From NCBI RefSeq assembly GCF_018332655.1, contig NZ_BOQL01000084.1, positions 37,880-101,879 on the forward strand: DNA of 64,000 nt. Reading direction: 5' to 3'. The number at the start of each line of letters is the position of its first letter. Within the stretch, counting starts at the first letter, position 1. The notes beneath the pieces were generated by a model, which saw only the letters and a list, made by a program, of their open reading frames with translations, was not told the origin of the DNA and made no database searches. The stretch comes from Actinoplanes auranticolor (lineage in GTDB: Bacteria; Actinomycetota; Actinomycetes; Mycobacteriales; Micromonosporaceae). The position numbers were made by a program, and so were the translations under genes. Positions 50,482 through 59,000 of the stretch are shown here, in pieces.

Positions 50482-52619
50482 TGCCGACGATCATCATGAC
50501 CAAGTGGCCTGTCAAGATCGACGGCTCGGTCAAGGCCAAGGCAATGACCTTCCTGCAGAAACTCTCCGCCGACGACACCACCCCCGGTCTGCACGTCGAA
50601 CCGATCGCCGGCGCGGCCGACTCACGCGTGCGTACCGGCCGCGTCGACCAGTTCTGGCGCGCTGTGATGTTCCGGCTCGACGGTGCCGGGGAGAGCCACT
50701 ACGTCATCCACGGCGTCTGGCCCCACGACGACGCCATCGCCGTCGCCACCCGGGTCCGTCTCAATGTCAACCCGATCAACGGGCTGCCCCAGATCGAGCA
50801 GGCAGAGTTCGAGCGCGCGGAACCGGCCGCATACCCTGCTGTCGCGTCCATTTCGCCGGCCGAGCCTCTGCTGAGCCAGCTCGGGCGCACACGCGGCGAC
50901 CTCGTCGACCGGCTCGGCGTCCCCGCCGACGTCGCCGACTTGGCACTGGCGGCGCCGGACGAGGACGCGATCCTCGACCTCGCCCAACAACATGAGGGCT
51001 GGCTCGGGATGATCCTGGTCGACTTGGCCACGCCGGACTCGATCGACACCATCGCCGAGCGGCTGCAACTCGAGGCGCCCGAACAGACCGGCGACGAAGA
51101 CGCCGACCTGTTGCGCTCGCTCAAGCAGCCCGCCGCCCAGGCACAGTTCGCGTTCATCGACGGCCAGGAGGAACTTCGGCGTGTCATCGAAAAGGGCGAC
51201 TTCGGTTCCTGGCGGGTGTTCCTGCACCCTGAGCAGCGCCGCTACGCCGTGCGCCGGTACAAGGGCCCGTTCCGGCTCTCCGGGGGCGCCGGCACCGGCA
51301 AGACCGTCGTGCTCATTCACCGGGCTCGCGTGCTGGCTCGCGAGCAGCCTGACGCTCGGATCGTGCTGACGACGTTCACCACAAACCTGGCCGACGCTCT
51401 GCGCGACGGCCTCGCCCAGCTCGATCCGACGGTTCCGCAGGCGACCTCCCTCAACCAGCCCGGCGTATACGTGACCGGGGTCGACGCCTTGGCCGCCGCA
51501 GTCATCCGCTCCGCCGGAACCGGCATCGCCGATGCCGTCCAGAGCGTCCTGGGCGATGCCCGGTCCACGCCCACCGGGCGCACTCCGAACGGCCGGTGGC
51601 GAGAGGTCATCGAAGCGTCGTCGTCGAAGCTGCCCTCAGAGATCGCCAACGAGACCTTCCTGAGCGCCGAATACGCTCTCGTCGTCCTGCCCAACCGGGT
51701 GAAGAACGAAAGCGAATACCGCCGCGTCCGGCGGCCCAGTCGCGGTGTCGCCCTGGACCGCACAAAGCGGGACAGCGTGTGGGCGCTGATCGCGGCGTAC
51801 AGAGCCCAGGGCCGCGTCGACGGCACCCTCGACTTCGCAGAGGCAGCCGCCATCGCCGCCGCTCACCTCGCCACCACCGGCGGCCAAGCCGACCATGTGC
51901 TCGTCGACGAAGGCCAAGATCTGTCGCCGGCGCACTGGCAAATGCTGCGCGCCCTGGTCGTCGAAAGCGACGACGACCTGTTTATCGCGGAGGATTCTCA
52001 CCAGCGCATCTACGGCAACCGGACCGTCCTGGGCCGGTACGGCATCAAGATTGTGGGCCGCTCGCAGCGGCTCACCCTGAACTACCGCACCACCGCGCAG
52101 AACCTTCGCTACGCGATGGCGGTGCTTGACGGCGGCGACTACGTCGACCTTGAAGAGCAGGCGGAAGCCACCGGCTACCGCTCCGCTCGATCGGGGCCGA
52201 CACCGGCGGTAGAGGCCGTGGAGTCGCTTGTCACCGAACTCGACACGATCGCGGGTCGCGTCCGCTCCTGGCTCGACGGCGGCGCGGCACCCGAGACGAT
52301 CGCCGTCCTGGTGCACGACAAGTTCCAGCGTGAACGAGTGGTCAACGCACTCAACGAGCGCGGCGTGCAGGCTCGAGCGGTAGACCGTGACAGGCCGGCG
52401 GAGGGCCGGGTGCTCGTGATGACCATGCATCGGGCCAAGGGCATGGAATTCGCCAAGGTCGTCCTCGCCGACGTCGGCTTCCAGTCGGCTGCGGAGAAGG
52501 CCAGGCTCGACGGCCTGGACGAAATCGAACGACACGACGCCGAACTGCGCGCTCGGTCATTGGTATACGTAGCCGCCACTCGTGCTCGAGATGAACTCGT
52601 CGTGATCCAGCGGCGATAG
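50481..52619 (+). CDS. SF1 (UvrD/Rep-type) helicase with RelE/ParE-like N-terminal domain
   Basis: 712 residues, ATG overlapping the previous stop by one base (TGATG). Residues 1-100 match the RelE/ParE toxin fold: KAKAMTFLQKLSADDTTPGL, a GRVDQFWRAVMF strand and YVIHGVWPHDDA near the end. The helicase follows: GGAGTGKT with Lys274, motif II DEGQD (476-480), LNYRTT (motif IV region), MTMHRAKGMEF (motif V) and VAATRARDELVV (motif VI). The fusion implies a translocase delivering or sensing through an RNase/gyrase-toxin-like fold. Whether the toxin-like part is active cannot be told. Confidence 0.82.
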   Translation: MPTIIMTKWPVKIDGSVKAKAMTFLQKLSADDTTPGLHVEPIAGAADSRVRTGRVDQFWRAVMFRLDGAGESHYVIHGVWPHDDAIAVATRVRLNVNPINGLPQIEQAEFERAEPAAYPAVASISPAEPLLSQLGRTRGDLVDRLGVPADVADLALAAPDEDAILDLAQQHEGWLGMILVDLATPDSIDTIAERLQLEAPEQTGDEDADLLRSLKQPAAQAQFAFIDGQEELRRVIEKGDFGSWRVFLHPEQRRYAVRRYKGPFRLSGGAGTGKTVVLIHRARVLAREQPDARIVLTTFTTNLADALRDGLAQLDPTVPQATSLNQPGVYVTGVDALAAAVIRSAGTGIADAVQSVLGDARSTPTGRTPNGRWREVIEASSSKLPSEIANETFLSAEYALVVLPNRVKNESEYRRVRRPSRGVALDRTKRDSVWALIAAYRAQGRVDGTLDFAEAAAIAAAHLATTGGQADHVLVDEGQDLSPAHWQMLRALVVESDDDLFIAEDSHQRIYGNRTVLGRYGIKIVGRSQRLTLNYRTTAQNLRYAMAVLDGGDYVDLEEQAEATGYRSARSGPTPAVEAVESLVTELDTIAGRVRSWLDGGAAPETIAVLVHDKFQRERVVNALNERGVQARAVDRDRPAEGRVLVMTMHRAKGMEFAKVVLADVGFQSAAEKARLDGLDEIERHDAELRARSLVYVAATRARDELVVIQRR

Positions 52620-52774
52620 TGCTGGCGAGCTCGTTGCCCGCTCACCGAGCAGCCACAGCCTCGACTACCTTCGATGATCATGCTTACTCGACGTCAGGAA
52701 GCGCATGTCCAGGCCCGTCCGGCCGATCTTGTCGGACGTGGCCCCCAAGCTCGTGCTGGGATCAGGGGAAGACA

Positions 52775-54013
52775 ATGACTGACCACGACAAGGCAATCGT
52801 GCCGGTGTGGACGCTGGCGACCGGTAACGTCCGGGTGCCGGCGCTGACGGGAGACGAGCCGATGACGGCTGACCGCTTGGCGGAACTGCGCAGTGCGCTG
52901 GCCGTACTCGCCGCCGAGCCGATTGCCACACTGGAGGTTCATCCACTACCCGATAATCTCGATCGCAGCCGTGGTATCCCGCTCGATGCCGCGAGTCCGT
53001 TGGCGCAGCACCTCTCACAGCTGATCACTCAAACAGCGCGGAGTTCCTCGGCGGCGGCTACCGCTGCCGGTGAAGGCCTGTATCGCATGGTGGTCCCGGC
53101 GAAGGTTGCCGCTCAGCTCGGTCAAGGCATCGTTCGCCCGATGGCGTCGAAGGCCGCGGCCGGTGGCATCTACGGCACACTCGTCAACTCGACGGGTATC
53201 GCCGCAAACGCGACCTTCGTGCCAGTCGGCAAGGCGGCAACCGTAGGCGCAGTCGGTGGAGCCGGAGCAACGGCCGGCGCAGCGGTCGCCGGCAGCGCAG
53301 CGCTCACCGTAGCCGCACCGCTCGTGCTCATGGCCGTAGCGGTCGGGGTAAGCGCGCACGCCGACTACAAGCGCCAGCAGGCCGTCGAACACATCACGGA
53401 GCTGCTGGAGCAACTGCACGATGAGAAGCTCGATGACGAGCGCAGCGAACTCGACGGGTGCCGCGACGCCATCGACAAAGCCACCGCCATCCTGCTCGAC
53501 CAGGGCAAGCTCGGTGTCTCACTCGGACTCGACTCGGCAGTGCATGCCATCGGCAAGGCGTTGGCTGCCACCGACCGCCGCCTCGCCCGTTGGCAGAAAG
53601 CACTCGACAAGCTGCCCGACGGCAAGGCCGTCGAGATCGACACACTGACCAAGTCGTTTCCCGGCATCGACGTGGACGGCGGCATCTTCCGCACCCACCT
53701 CGAACTAGCCGCCTTGGCCGTAGCGCTGAAGCGGCGTGTCATCATCCTGCAGGCCGTCGACCATGCGCAGAGCGACCCGGGCAACTTGTTCGAGAATTTC
53801 ACCCGTGCGCTCAGGGCCGATCAGCAGCGTCTCAACAAACTGGAATCGAACCTCGCCGGTGTCCTGGGACGGCTGTCAGCGCTCGAGCTGGGCCGTCCGC
53901 ACAGTCGACTGCCTGTCTTCACGACCGGTGAAGTAGATCGCCTGATGCGCACAGCGAACCGGATTCACAGCTGGGCGACGGGGTCGCTGTCGACAGCCGC
54001 GCCACAGACATAG
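52775..54013 (+). CDS. Glycine-zipper/coiled-coil protein, last gene of the defence-like operon
   Basis: 412 residues from the ATG at 52775 (AGGGGA 6 nt upstream), 155 bp after the helicase. Residues about 120-225 are Ala/Gly-rich and hydrophobic (AATVGAVGGAGATAGAAVAG, then LTVAAPLVLMAVAVGVSA), suited to membrane insertion, followed by coiled-coil helices (ITELLEQLHDEKLDDERSEL). This layout is seen in pore-forming or membrane-anchored effectors, but no family is recognised. The frame may be broken near the end: a -1 shift at a GGGG run near 53979 would continue with VDSRATDIAVEIARNEDGSV to a stop at 54075. Confidence 0.7.
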   Translation: MTDHDKAIVPVWTLATGNVRVPALTGDEPMTADRLAELRSALAVLAAEPIATLEVHPLPDNLDRSRGIPLDAASPLAQHLSQLITQTARSSSAAATAAGEGLYRMVVPAKVAAQLGQGIVRPMASKAAAGGIYGTLVNSTGIAANATFVPVGKAATVGAVGGAGATAGAAVAGSAALTVAAPLVLMAVAVGVSAHADYKRQQAVEHITELLEQLHDEKLDDERSELDGCRDAIDKATAILLDQGKLGVSLGLDSAVHAIGKALAATDRRLARWQKALDKLPDGKAVEIDTLTKSFPGIDVDGGIFRTHLELAALAVALKRRVIILQAVDHAQSDPGNLFENFTRALRADQQRLNKLESNLAGVLGRLSALELGRPHSRLPVFTTGEVDRLMRTANRIHSWATGSLSTAAPQT

Positions 54014-54374
54014 CTGTTGAGATTGCCCGCAATGAGGACGGCTCGGTGGTGGTCTTCCCCGCGCTGACCGCGTAGGCCTGCCTGCGTTACTTCTACTGCG
54101 GGGGACCAGGTAGGACGCGACTCCTTAGGCCAGACAGCTGATCCTCCGAGACAGCACACTGCGCGACAGGCGACGAAGTGCGCTGCAAAGCCGACTACGG
54201 GTCAAGAGATCAGCATCCGACTTCGCAGTTGGCCATTGAGCGCTTGACCCGCGGAGCGGACATCGAGCAAAGGCCCTGCAAAGGAGGCGCACCACTTGCG
54301 TTTTACAAGTAGCTCGCTCGGTGCGTCGGCGACTGGCCACGTTAGGAAACCGATGCTCAGGGGACGGCACCTCG

Positions 54375-54395
54375 TGGTGCTCCGGTGGTGCTCGG
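54375..54395 (+). repeat. Arm-type integrase repeats, right end
   Basis: TGGTGCTCCG (54375-54384) and TGGTGCTCGG (54386-54395), same spacing and orientation as the pair at 22531-22551. Between 54076 and 54579 no gene is seen; a weak att-like phrase lies near 54187. Confidence 0.6.
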
Positions 54396-54579
54396 ACGTT
54401 CGACGACGGCCCAGCACCAACGCGGACGTTCCGGTACGGCGGGTCTGATTGGACCTGAAACTGATCACGGGCGTGCGCGCGGATCGCGCGGACCAGGGAG
54501 GACGCAACGCCCCGCGGCTGGACGGCTGGCCCGGAAGGCAGCACGGCACCCGATTTACCCGGATGTGGGCGGCGGAGCC

Positions 54580-54626
54580 GACTACGGATCAGAAGGTTAG
54601 GGGTTCGAGTCCCTTCGGGCGCACCA
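54580..54626 (+). repeat. attR: 47-bp core
   Basis: Exact copy of the 3' part of tRNA-Arg (22396-22442). It lacks the 5' half of the tRNA, so it is the right attachment site and not a second tRNA gene. Confidence 0.93.
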
Positions 54627-54635
54627 CACAACGAA

Positions 54636-54672
54636 GGCCGTGAACAGCAGCAATGCTGATCACGGCCATTTT
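54636..54672 (+). terminator. Displaced chromosomal terminator of tRNA-Arg
   Basis: GGCCGTGA and CAGCA pair with TGCTG and TCACGGCC around GCAA (54636-54667, one A-A mismatch), then ATTTTT. Before insertion this would have stood right behind the tRNA. Confidence 0.8.
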
Positions 54673-54809
54673 TGCGTCTTCTTTCCGGACAGATCCCGCA
54701 CGCGGGTGGGGGGATCAGTAATCCGTGGCTGGCGCCGAGTGACTGCGGTACAACGGCGATAGCGCTGATCACGCAGCCGAGACAGCACCGTACGCGGGAG
54801 GAAGCAGTC

Positions 54810-55652
54810 ATGATCGATCGAGCCGGACTCGCAGAATTTCTGCGCCGCCGTCGAGAAGCACTGCAACCAGAGGACGTGGGCCTGCCCCGAGGGCAACGCC
54901 GTCGCACGAACGGGCTTCGCCGCGAAGAAGTCGCCGCTCTCTGCCACCTCTCCACCGACTACTACAGCCGCCTCGAGCGCGAGCGTGGACCGCACCCTTC
55001 CGAACGGCTGATCGCGTCTATCGCCCAGGGGCTGCACCTTTCCCTCGACGAACGCGACCACCTCTTCCGCCTGGCCGGCCACAACGCACCCATCCGCGGC
55101 TCCGTCAGCGAACACATCAGCCCGGGCCTGCTGCGTATCTTCGACCGGCTGACCGACAGCCCGGCCGAGATCGTCACCGAGCTCGGCGAAACGTTGCGCC
55201 AGACCCCGCTCGGCGCCGCACTCACCGGGGATCTCACCCGATACAGCGGGCCGGCCCGCAGCATCGCCTACCGCTGGTTCACGGACCCCGCCACCCGCGC
55301 TCTCTACCACCCCGACGACCACCAGCACATGTCCCGGGTCTTCGCGTCCGGGGCGCGTCGGATGGCCACGCTCCGCGGTCCCGGCTCCCGGGCCGCCCGC
55401 CTGGCGGATCTGCTGCTCTCCGAGAGCAAGGAGTTCGCCGCGCTGTGGGCCGATCACGAGATCGGCCTGGCTTTCGACGAGGGCAAGCGTTTCATCCACC
55501 CGGAGCTGGGGCTGCTCGAACTGGCCTGTCAGCACCTGGTCGATCCCGCCCAGTCGCACATCCTGCTCGTCTACACGGCTGTCCCGGGCACGGAGAGTTA
55601 CGGAAAACTGCAGCTCCTCTCGGTCATCGGGGCTCAGCCCGCCAGCTCGTAG
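54810..55652 (+). CDS. XRE regulator with MmyB-like ligand-binding domain
   Basis: 280 residues from the ATG at 54810 (GGGAGG upstream). Residues 5-75: LAEFLRRRREALQPEDVGLP and RREEVAALCHLSTDYYSRLE, the MmyB-class HTH. Residues about 95-270 are the MmyB-like PAS-related domain (AEIVTELGETLRQTPLGAAL, HPELGLLELACQHLVDP), which in this family binds a fatty-acid-like ligand. These regulators usually stand next to, and control, a short-chain dehydrogenase gene; one follows 143 bp downstream. Confidence 0.9.
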   Translation: MIDRAGLAEFLRRRREALQPEDVGLPRGQRRRTNGLRREEVAALCHLSTDYYSRLERERGPHPSERLIASIAQGLHLSLDERDHLFRLAGHNAPIRGSVSEHISPGLLRIFDRLTDSPAEIVTELGETLRQTPLGAALTGDLTRYSGPARSIAYRWFTDPATRALYHPDDHQHMSRVFASGARRMATLRGPGSRAARLADLLLSESKEFAALWADHEIGLAFDEGKRFIHPELGLLELACQHLVDPAQSHILLVYTAVPGTESYGKLQLLSVIGAQPASS

Positions 55653-55795
55653 ACATCCGCCGGTCGCCGTTTCCCGGCTTGCCCACAGCGGTGACCTGGC
55701 GAGCCTGTGATCGGGAGGCCCTGGATAGGTCCGCGCCGTCCGCCCAGGATCAATACGGATCCACCAAACGGGTCACGGACAGCAAGGAGCAATCA

Positions 55796-56740
55796 ATGCC
55801 ACGCACACAGGCCGACATCACCATGGCGAACCTGTCCGGGAAGCGCGCCGTGATCACGGGCGCGAGCGACGGAATGGGCCTGGGCATGGCCGAGCGGCTC
55901 GCCGCGGCCGGCGCGGAAGTGATCATGCCGGTCCGTAATCCGCGCAAGGGCGAGGCCGCTGTCGCCCGAATCCGCCGGAGCCATCCGAACGCGCAGGTCT
56001 CCCTGCGCAGCCTGGACCTGTCGTCGCTGCAATCGGTCGCGGCCCTCGCCGACAGCCTCCGCGAAGAGGGCCGGCCGATTCACATCCTGATCAACAACGC
56101 GGGTGTGATGACACCGCCGAAACGCCAGGTCACCGCCGACGGTTTCGAGGCGCAGCTCGGCACCAATCACCTGGGCCATTTCGCCCTGGTCGGTCAGCTC
56201 CTGCCGCTGCTGCGCGCGGGCCGCGCCCGGGTGACCTCGCAGATCAGCGTCGCCGCCCGCCGAGGCGCGATCAACTGGGACGACCTGAACTGGGAACGCT
56301 CGTACCGTGGCATGCGGGCCTACGGCCAATCCAAGATCGCCTTCGGCCTGTTCGGACTGGAGCTGGACCGGCGCAGCCGGGCTCACGGGTGGGGCGTCAC
56401 CAGCAACCTCTCCCACCCGGGAGTGGCTCCGACCAGCCTCTTGGCCGCCCGGCCCGAACTCGGCCGCAGCAAGGACACTCCCCAGGTCCGGCTGATCCGG
56501 GCGCTGTCAGCCCGCGGCATCCTGCTGGGCACCGTCGAGACGGCCAAGTTGCCGGCGCTCATGGCCGCGACCGACCCCGGCGCCAAGGCGGGGGCCCTTT
56601 ACGGCCCCAGCGGCCCCGGCAACCTCGGCGGACCGCCGGCCGAACAGCAGCTGTACCCGTCGCTGCGCAGCACCGAGGACGCCGCGCGGGTCTGGGAATT
56701 CTCGGAGCAACTGACCAAGACCGTGTTCGACGCGGCCTGA
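55796..56740 (+). CDS. Short-chain dehydrogenase/reductase
   Basis: 314 residues from the ATG at 55796, GGAG 7 nt upstream. Rossmann motif TGASDGMG (residues 21-28), structural INNAG near residue 101, and catalytic YGQSK near 178; the catalytic serine is probably in TSQISVAARRG. The family matches the WWOX/retinol-dehydrogenase-like SDRs that pair with MmyB regulators in actinobacteria, acting on lipid-like alcohols or ketones. Substrate unknown. Confidence 0.9.
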   Translation: MPRTQADITMANLSGKRAVITGASDGMGLGMAERLAAAGAEVIMPVRNPRKGEAAVARIRRSHPNAQVSLRSLDLSSLQSVAALADSLREEGRPIHILINNAGVMTPPKRQVTADGFEAQLGTNHLGHFALVGQLLPLLRAGRARVTSQISVAARRGAINWDDLNWERSYRGMRAYGQSKIAFGLFGLELDRRSRAHGWGVTSNLSHPGVAPTSLLAARPELGRSKDTPQVRLIRALSARGILLGTVETAKLPALMAATDPGAKAGALYGPSGPGNLGGPPAEQQLYPSLRSTEDAARVWEFSEQLTKTVFDAA

Positions 56741-56747
56741 CAACCGA

Positions 56748-56787
56748 CGAGGGCTGGGCCATCCCGTACGGGATCGCCCAGCCCTCG
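56748..56787. terminator. Bidirectional terminator
   Basis: CGAGGGCTGGGC (56748-56759) pairs with GCCCAGCCCTCG (56776-56787); the loop holds a second palindrome ATCCCGTACGGGAT. It separates the convergent SDR and secreted-protein genes. Confidence 0.88.
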
Positions 56788-56796
56788 GTCGTTCAC

Positions 56797-58380
56797 TCAG
56801 GCGATCCCGTACGCGCGATAGATCGTCACGTCCGTGTACCCGCCGCTCTTGTACGTGGCCCGAGCCCGCAGCGACACCGCACCCGAAGCCGGGTTGGGCA
56901 CTACCGCCGTCCACATGCCCTTGACCTTCTTGACCTTCACCGTGCGCCAGGTCTTGCCGCCGTCCGGGGACATCTTCACGCCGAGCGACTTGAACTTCGG
57001 GTTCTTGCCGCGCTTGGCGTCCGGGTCCTGGGTGTAGCGGTTGAGCTTCAGCGCCACGTTGGTCGTGCTGCGGCCTTTGGCCTTGTTCCAGTTGTTCAGC
57101 CCGGCCGGGATCATCGTCACCGAGTTGACCTCGGCCAGCGCGCTGATCTTCGGCTTGGTGTAGAAGCGGTAGCTGACCACGCTCTTGGTGGAGAGCATGC
57201 CGGCCGGGTACTTGATCTCCGGGTAGTACCGGGTGGCCGTGTTGGTCAGCGTGTACCAGCCGGCCTTCTTGACCTTGTAGTCGAGGACCGTCATGTCGGG
57301 CTCCCAGCCCCGGTCCTTCTTCGTCTTGACCGTCTTGCCCTTGAAGACCAGGGTCGCGGTGGCCTTGTCGCCGCCCTCGCTGCCCGTGTCGTTGCGGGTG
57401 AAGTACGGGTCGGTGAACATCTCGTTCATCATGAACGAGACCCGGCCGTAGAGCGTGCTCGGCACCTGCGTGCTCGGGCCCCACGCGGCGTTGTAGAAGC
57501 GGACCGCGTACGACTTGCCCGCGGCGATCTTGCGCTCCGCGAAGTACGAGCCGATGTTCCAGGTCTCGTTGTTCTTGGTGGTCGCGGACGTGCCCGACCG
57601 GATGGTCCAGGCGCCGGTGGAGAGCCGCAGCTTCACGCGGGTCGGCTGGTCGGCGGTCCACAGGCCGCTGTACATGTCGTCGGCGCACCCGCGCTTGATC
57701 GGCTGCACGGCCACGTCGGTGTAGTTCGAGCCTTCCGGGCCGAAGCGCGAAACCACCGACACGGTGCCGAGCGAAGAGCGTTTCACCGTACGGCGCGGAG
57801 TCTTCGAAACGCCGGTCGTCTGGTGCACGACCGCGTACGCGTCGGCCAGGCCCGAGCTGTCACTCCACGTGCCGAGCGCCGCGAAGGCGATCTTCTTGGA
57901 GCTGGTCGGGATGGCGTACAGCTCGTCGCCGTACGCCTCGACGTTGTAGCTCGCACCACTGGTCTTGGCGCAGACCCGGGCGCTGAGGTTGCGGGACAGG
58001 CCGACCGGCGCCGGGCTCACCGCGAGGTTGACCCGCCGGCCCTGGCGGGCGTCGACGGTCAGCTTGGCGGAACCGGACACCTTGACCGTGCGGCCGCCGA
58101 GCGTGGTCGTGTTGCCGGTGGTGATCGAGGTGAGCACGGCGTAGCTGCCCTTGGGCAGTTTCTTCTTCTTGTTGCTGCGGGCCGTGTACTGCGAGCCGCT
58201 GGAGAGGTTGACCACCGTGGCGGCGACCGACACCTTGGCACCGGAGCGGTTCAGCACGGTGAGGGTGAGCGTGTGGGTGGCCGCGACGGCGGCGCCGCCG
58301 GTGCTCAGCACCAGGGCGGGAACGACGGCGGTGACGGCCAGATATCGCCCGAGACGGGCACGGCTGAAGAATGAGAGCAC
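56797..58380 (-). CDS. Large secreted protein of unknown function
   Basis: 527 residues from a GTG at 58380 (AAGGGG upstream). A clear signal peptide (RYLAVTAVVPALVLSTGGAA, cleavage near AVAATHT) is followed by an all-beta type of sequence rich in Thr, Ser, Lys with repeated strand pairs (TLTVLNRSGAKVSVAATVVN, GWYTLTNTATRYYPEIK) that suggest several immunoglobulin-like modules. The last 100 residues (KTWRTVKVKKVKGMWTAVVP) match the end of actinobacterial secreted or peptidase-associated domains. No catalytic motif is seen; extracellular role unknown. Confidence 0.75.
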   Translation of the reverse strand: MLSFFSRARLGRYLAVTAVVPALVLSTGGAAVAATHTLTLTVLNRSGAKVSVAATVVNLSSGSQYTARSNKKKKLPKGSYAVLTSITTGNTTTLGGRTVKVSGSAKLTVDARQGRRVNLAVSPAPVGLSRNLSARVCAKTSGASYNVEAYGDELYAIPTSSKKIAFAALGTWSDSSGLADAYAVVHQTTGVSKTPRRTVKRSSLGTVSVVSRFGPEGSNYTDVAVQPIKRGCADDMYSGLWTADQPTRVKLRLSTGAWTIRSGTSATTKNNETWNIGSYFAERKIAAGKSYAVRFYNAAWGPSTQVPSTLYGRVSFMMNEMFTDPYFTRNDTGSEGGDKATATLVFKGKTVKTKKDRGWEPDMTVLDYKVKKAGWYTLTNTATRYYPEIKYPAGMLSTKSVVSYRFYTKPKISALAEVNSVTMIPAGLNNWNKAKGRSTTNVALKLNRYTQDPDAKRGKNPKFKSLGVKMSPDGGKTWRTVKVKKVKGMWTAVVPNPASGAVSLRARATYKSGGYTDVTIYRAYGIA

Positions 58381-58526
58381 TGGGGCTATCCCCTTGGTTG
58401 GAGGGGTGACGTCGGCCGTACGTCCGGCACGACATCGAGAAGAGGTGCCGGTGATCATGCCACAGCCGCGCCCGCCGCGTTGTCCCTCGAAGGACCGCCA
58501 CCGACCACAGTGGATCTGGTGCGCCG

Positions 58527-58979
58527 TCAGCTCTGCGCCGGGCCGGGCAGCAGGTCGACGGTCTCGGGCGACATCGGCTGATCGCACGTCGAGCAGTGCA
58601 GCTCCACGTGGGCGATCTCGCCGCACGCGTGATGCCGGTAGAGCACCGGCGGTCCGGCATGGCCGGCTGTCCACCGGTCGCCCCACTTGGCCATGACCAT
58701 GAGCAGCTCGACGAGTTCGGTGCCCTTCGGGGTGAGTACGTACTCGCTGCGTGCAGGTCGTTCGGAGTACTGCTCGCGGGCCAGCACGCCGGCCTCGACC
58801 AGCAGCTTGAGCCGCTCGGTCAGCACCTTGCGGGAGATGCCGAGGTCGGCCTGGATCTCGTCGAAGCGCCGGATGCCGACCCACACGTCCCGCAGGATCA
58901 GCGGCGACCACGACTCGCCGATCACGTCCAGGGTGCGGGCGATCGAACACGCCATGTCGCCGAACTGGGTGCGTTGCAT
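58527..58979 (-). CDS. HxlR-family winged-helix regulator
   Basis: 150 residues. The HxlR core is evident: CSIARTLDVIGESWSPLILR, RRFDEIQADLGISRKVLTER and LVEAGVLAREQYSERPARSEYVLTPKG (in part). A C-terminal extension has cysteines in YRHHACGEIAHVELHCSTCDQP, which may bind metal or sense redox. The gene is divergent from a flavoprotein with two operator-like repeats between, implying it represses that gene and itself. Confidence 0.9.
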   Translation of the reverse strand: MQRTQFGDMACSIARTLDVIGESWSPLILRDVWVGIRRFDEIQADLGISRKVLTERLKLLVEAGVLAREQYSERPARSEYVLTPKGTELVELLMVMAKWGDRWTAGHAGPPVLYRHHACGEIAHVELHCSTCDQPMSPETVDLLPGPAQS

Positions 58980-59000
58980 CGATCCAGGCTAGCTCTAATG

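Larger units (their letters stand above)
22396..54626. mobile_element. Integrated genomic island (integrase/relaxation-type element) in tRNA-Arg
   Basis: The element is bounded by a perfect 47-bp direct repeat of the tRNA-Arg 3' end. It holds a tyrosine integrase and excisionase (30754-32537), an origin-like region (32622-33121), a replication-relaxation protein (33570-34436), a cargo block (22802-30338) and a large defence-like operon (34675-54075). Arm-type repeats stand inside both ends. No FtsK/TraB translocase or NUDIX-free transfer module is seen, so it is probably mobilised by others or stuck. Several gene fragments show past rearrangement. Confidence 0.88.

Noticed and set aside
34675..54075. 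BREX or Pgl system
   Set aside because: A PglX-like methylase is present, but no PglZ, BrxC-type ATPase or BrxL/PglW is seen; the helicases and DUF1998 point to DISARM instead.
54187..54206. Extra att site (agccgactacgggtcaagag)
   Set aside because: It shares only about 14 bp with the core and lacks the tRNA T arm; it may be a chance or decayed match.
22443..54579. Insertion sequences or transposase genes inside the island
   Set aside because: None was found; the direct 147-bp repeats do not encode or flank a transposase.
54541..54626. Second tRNA gene at the right end
   Set aside because: Only the 3' 47 bp are present; the acceptor 5' strand and D arm are missing.
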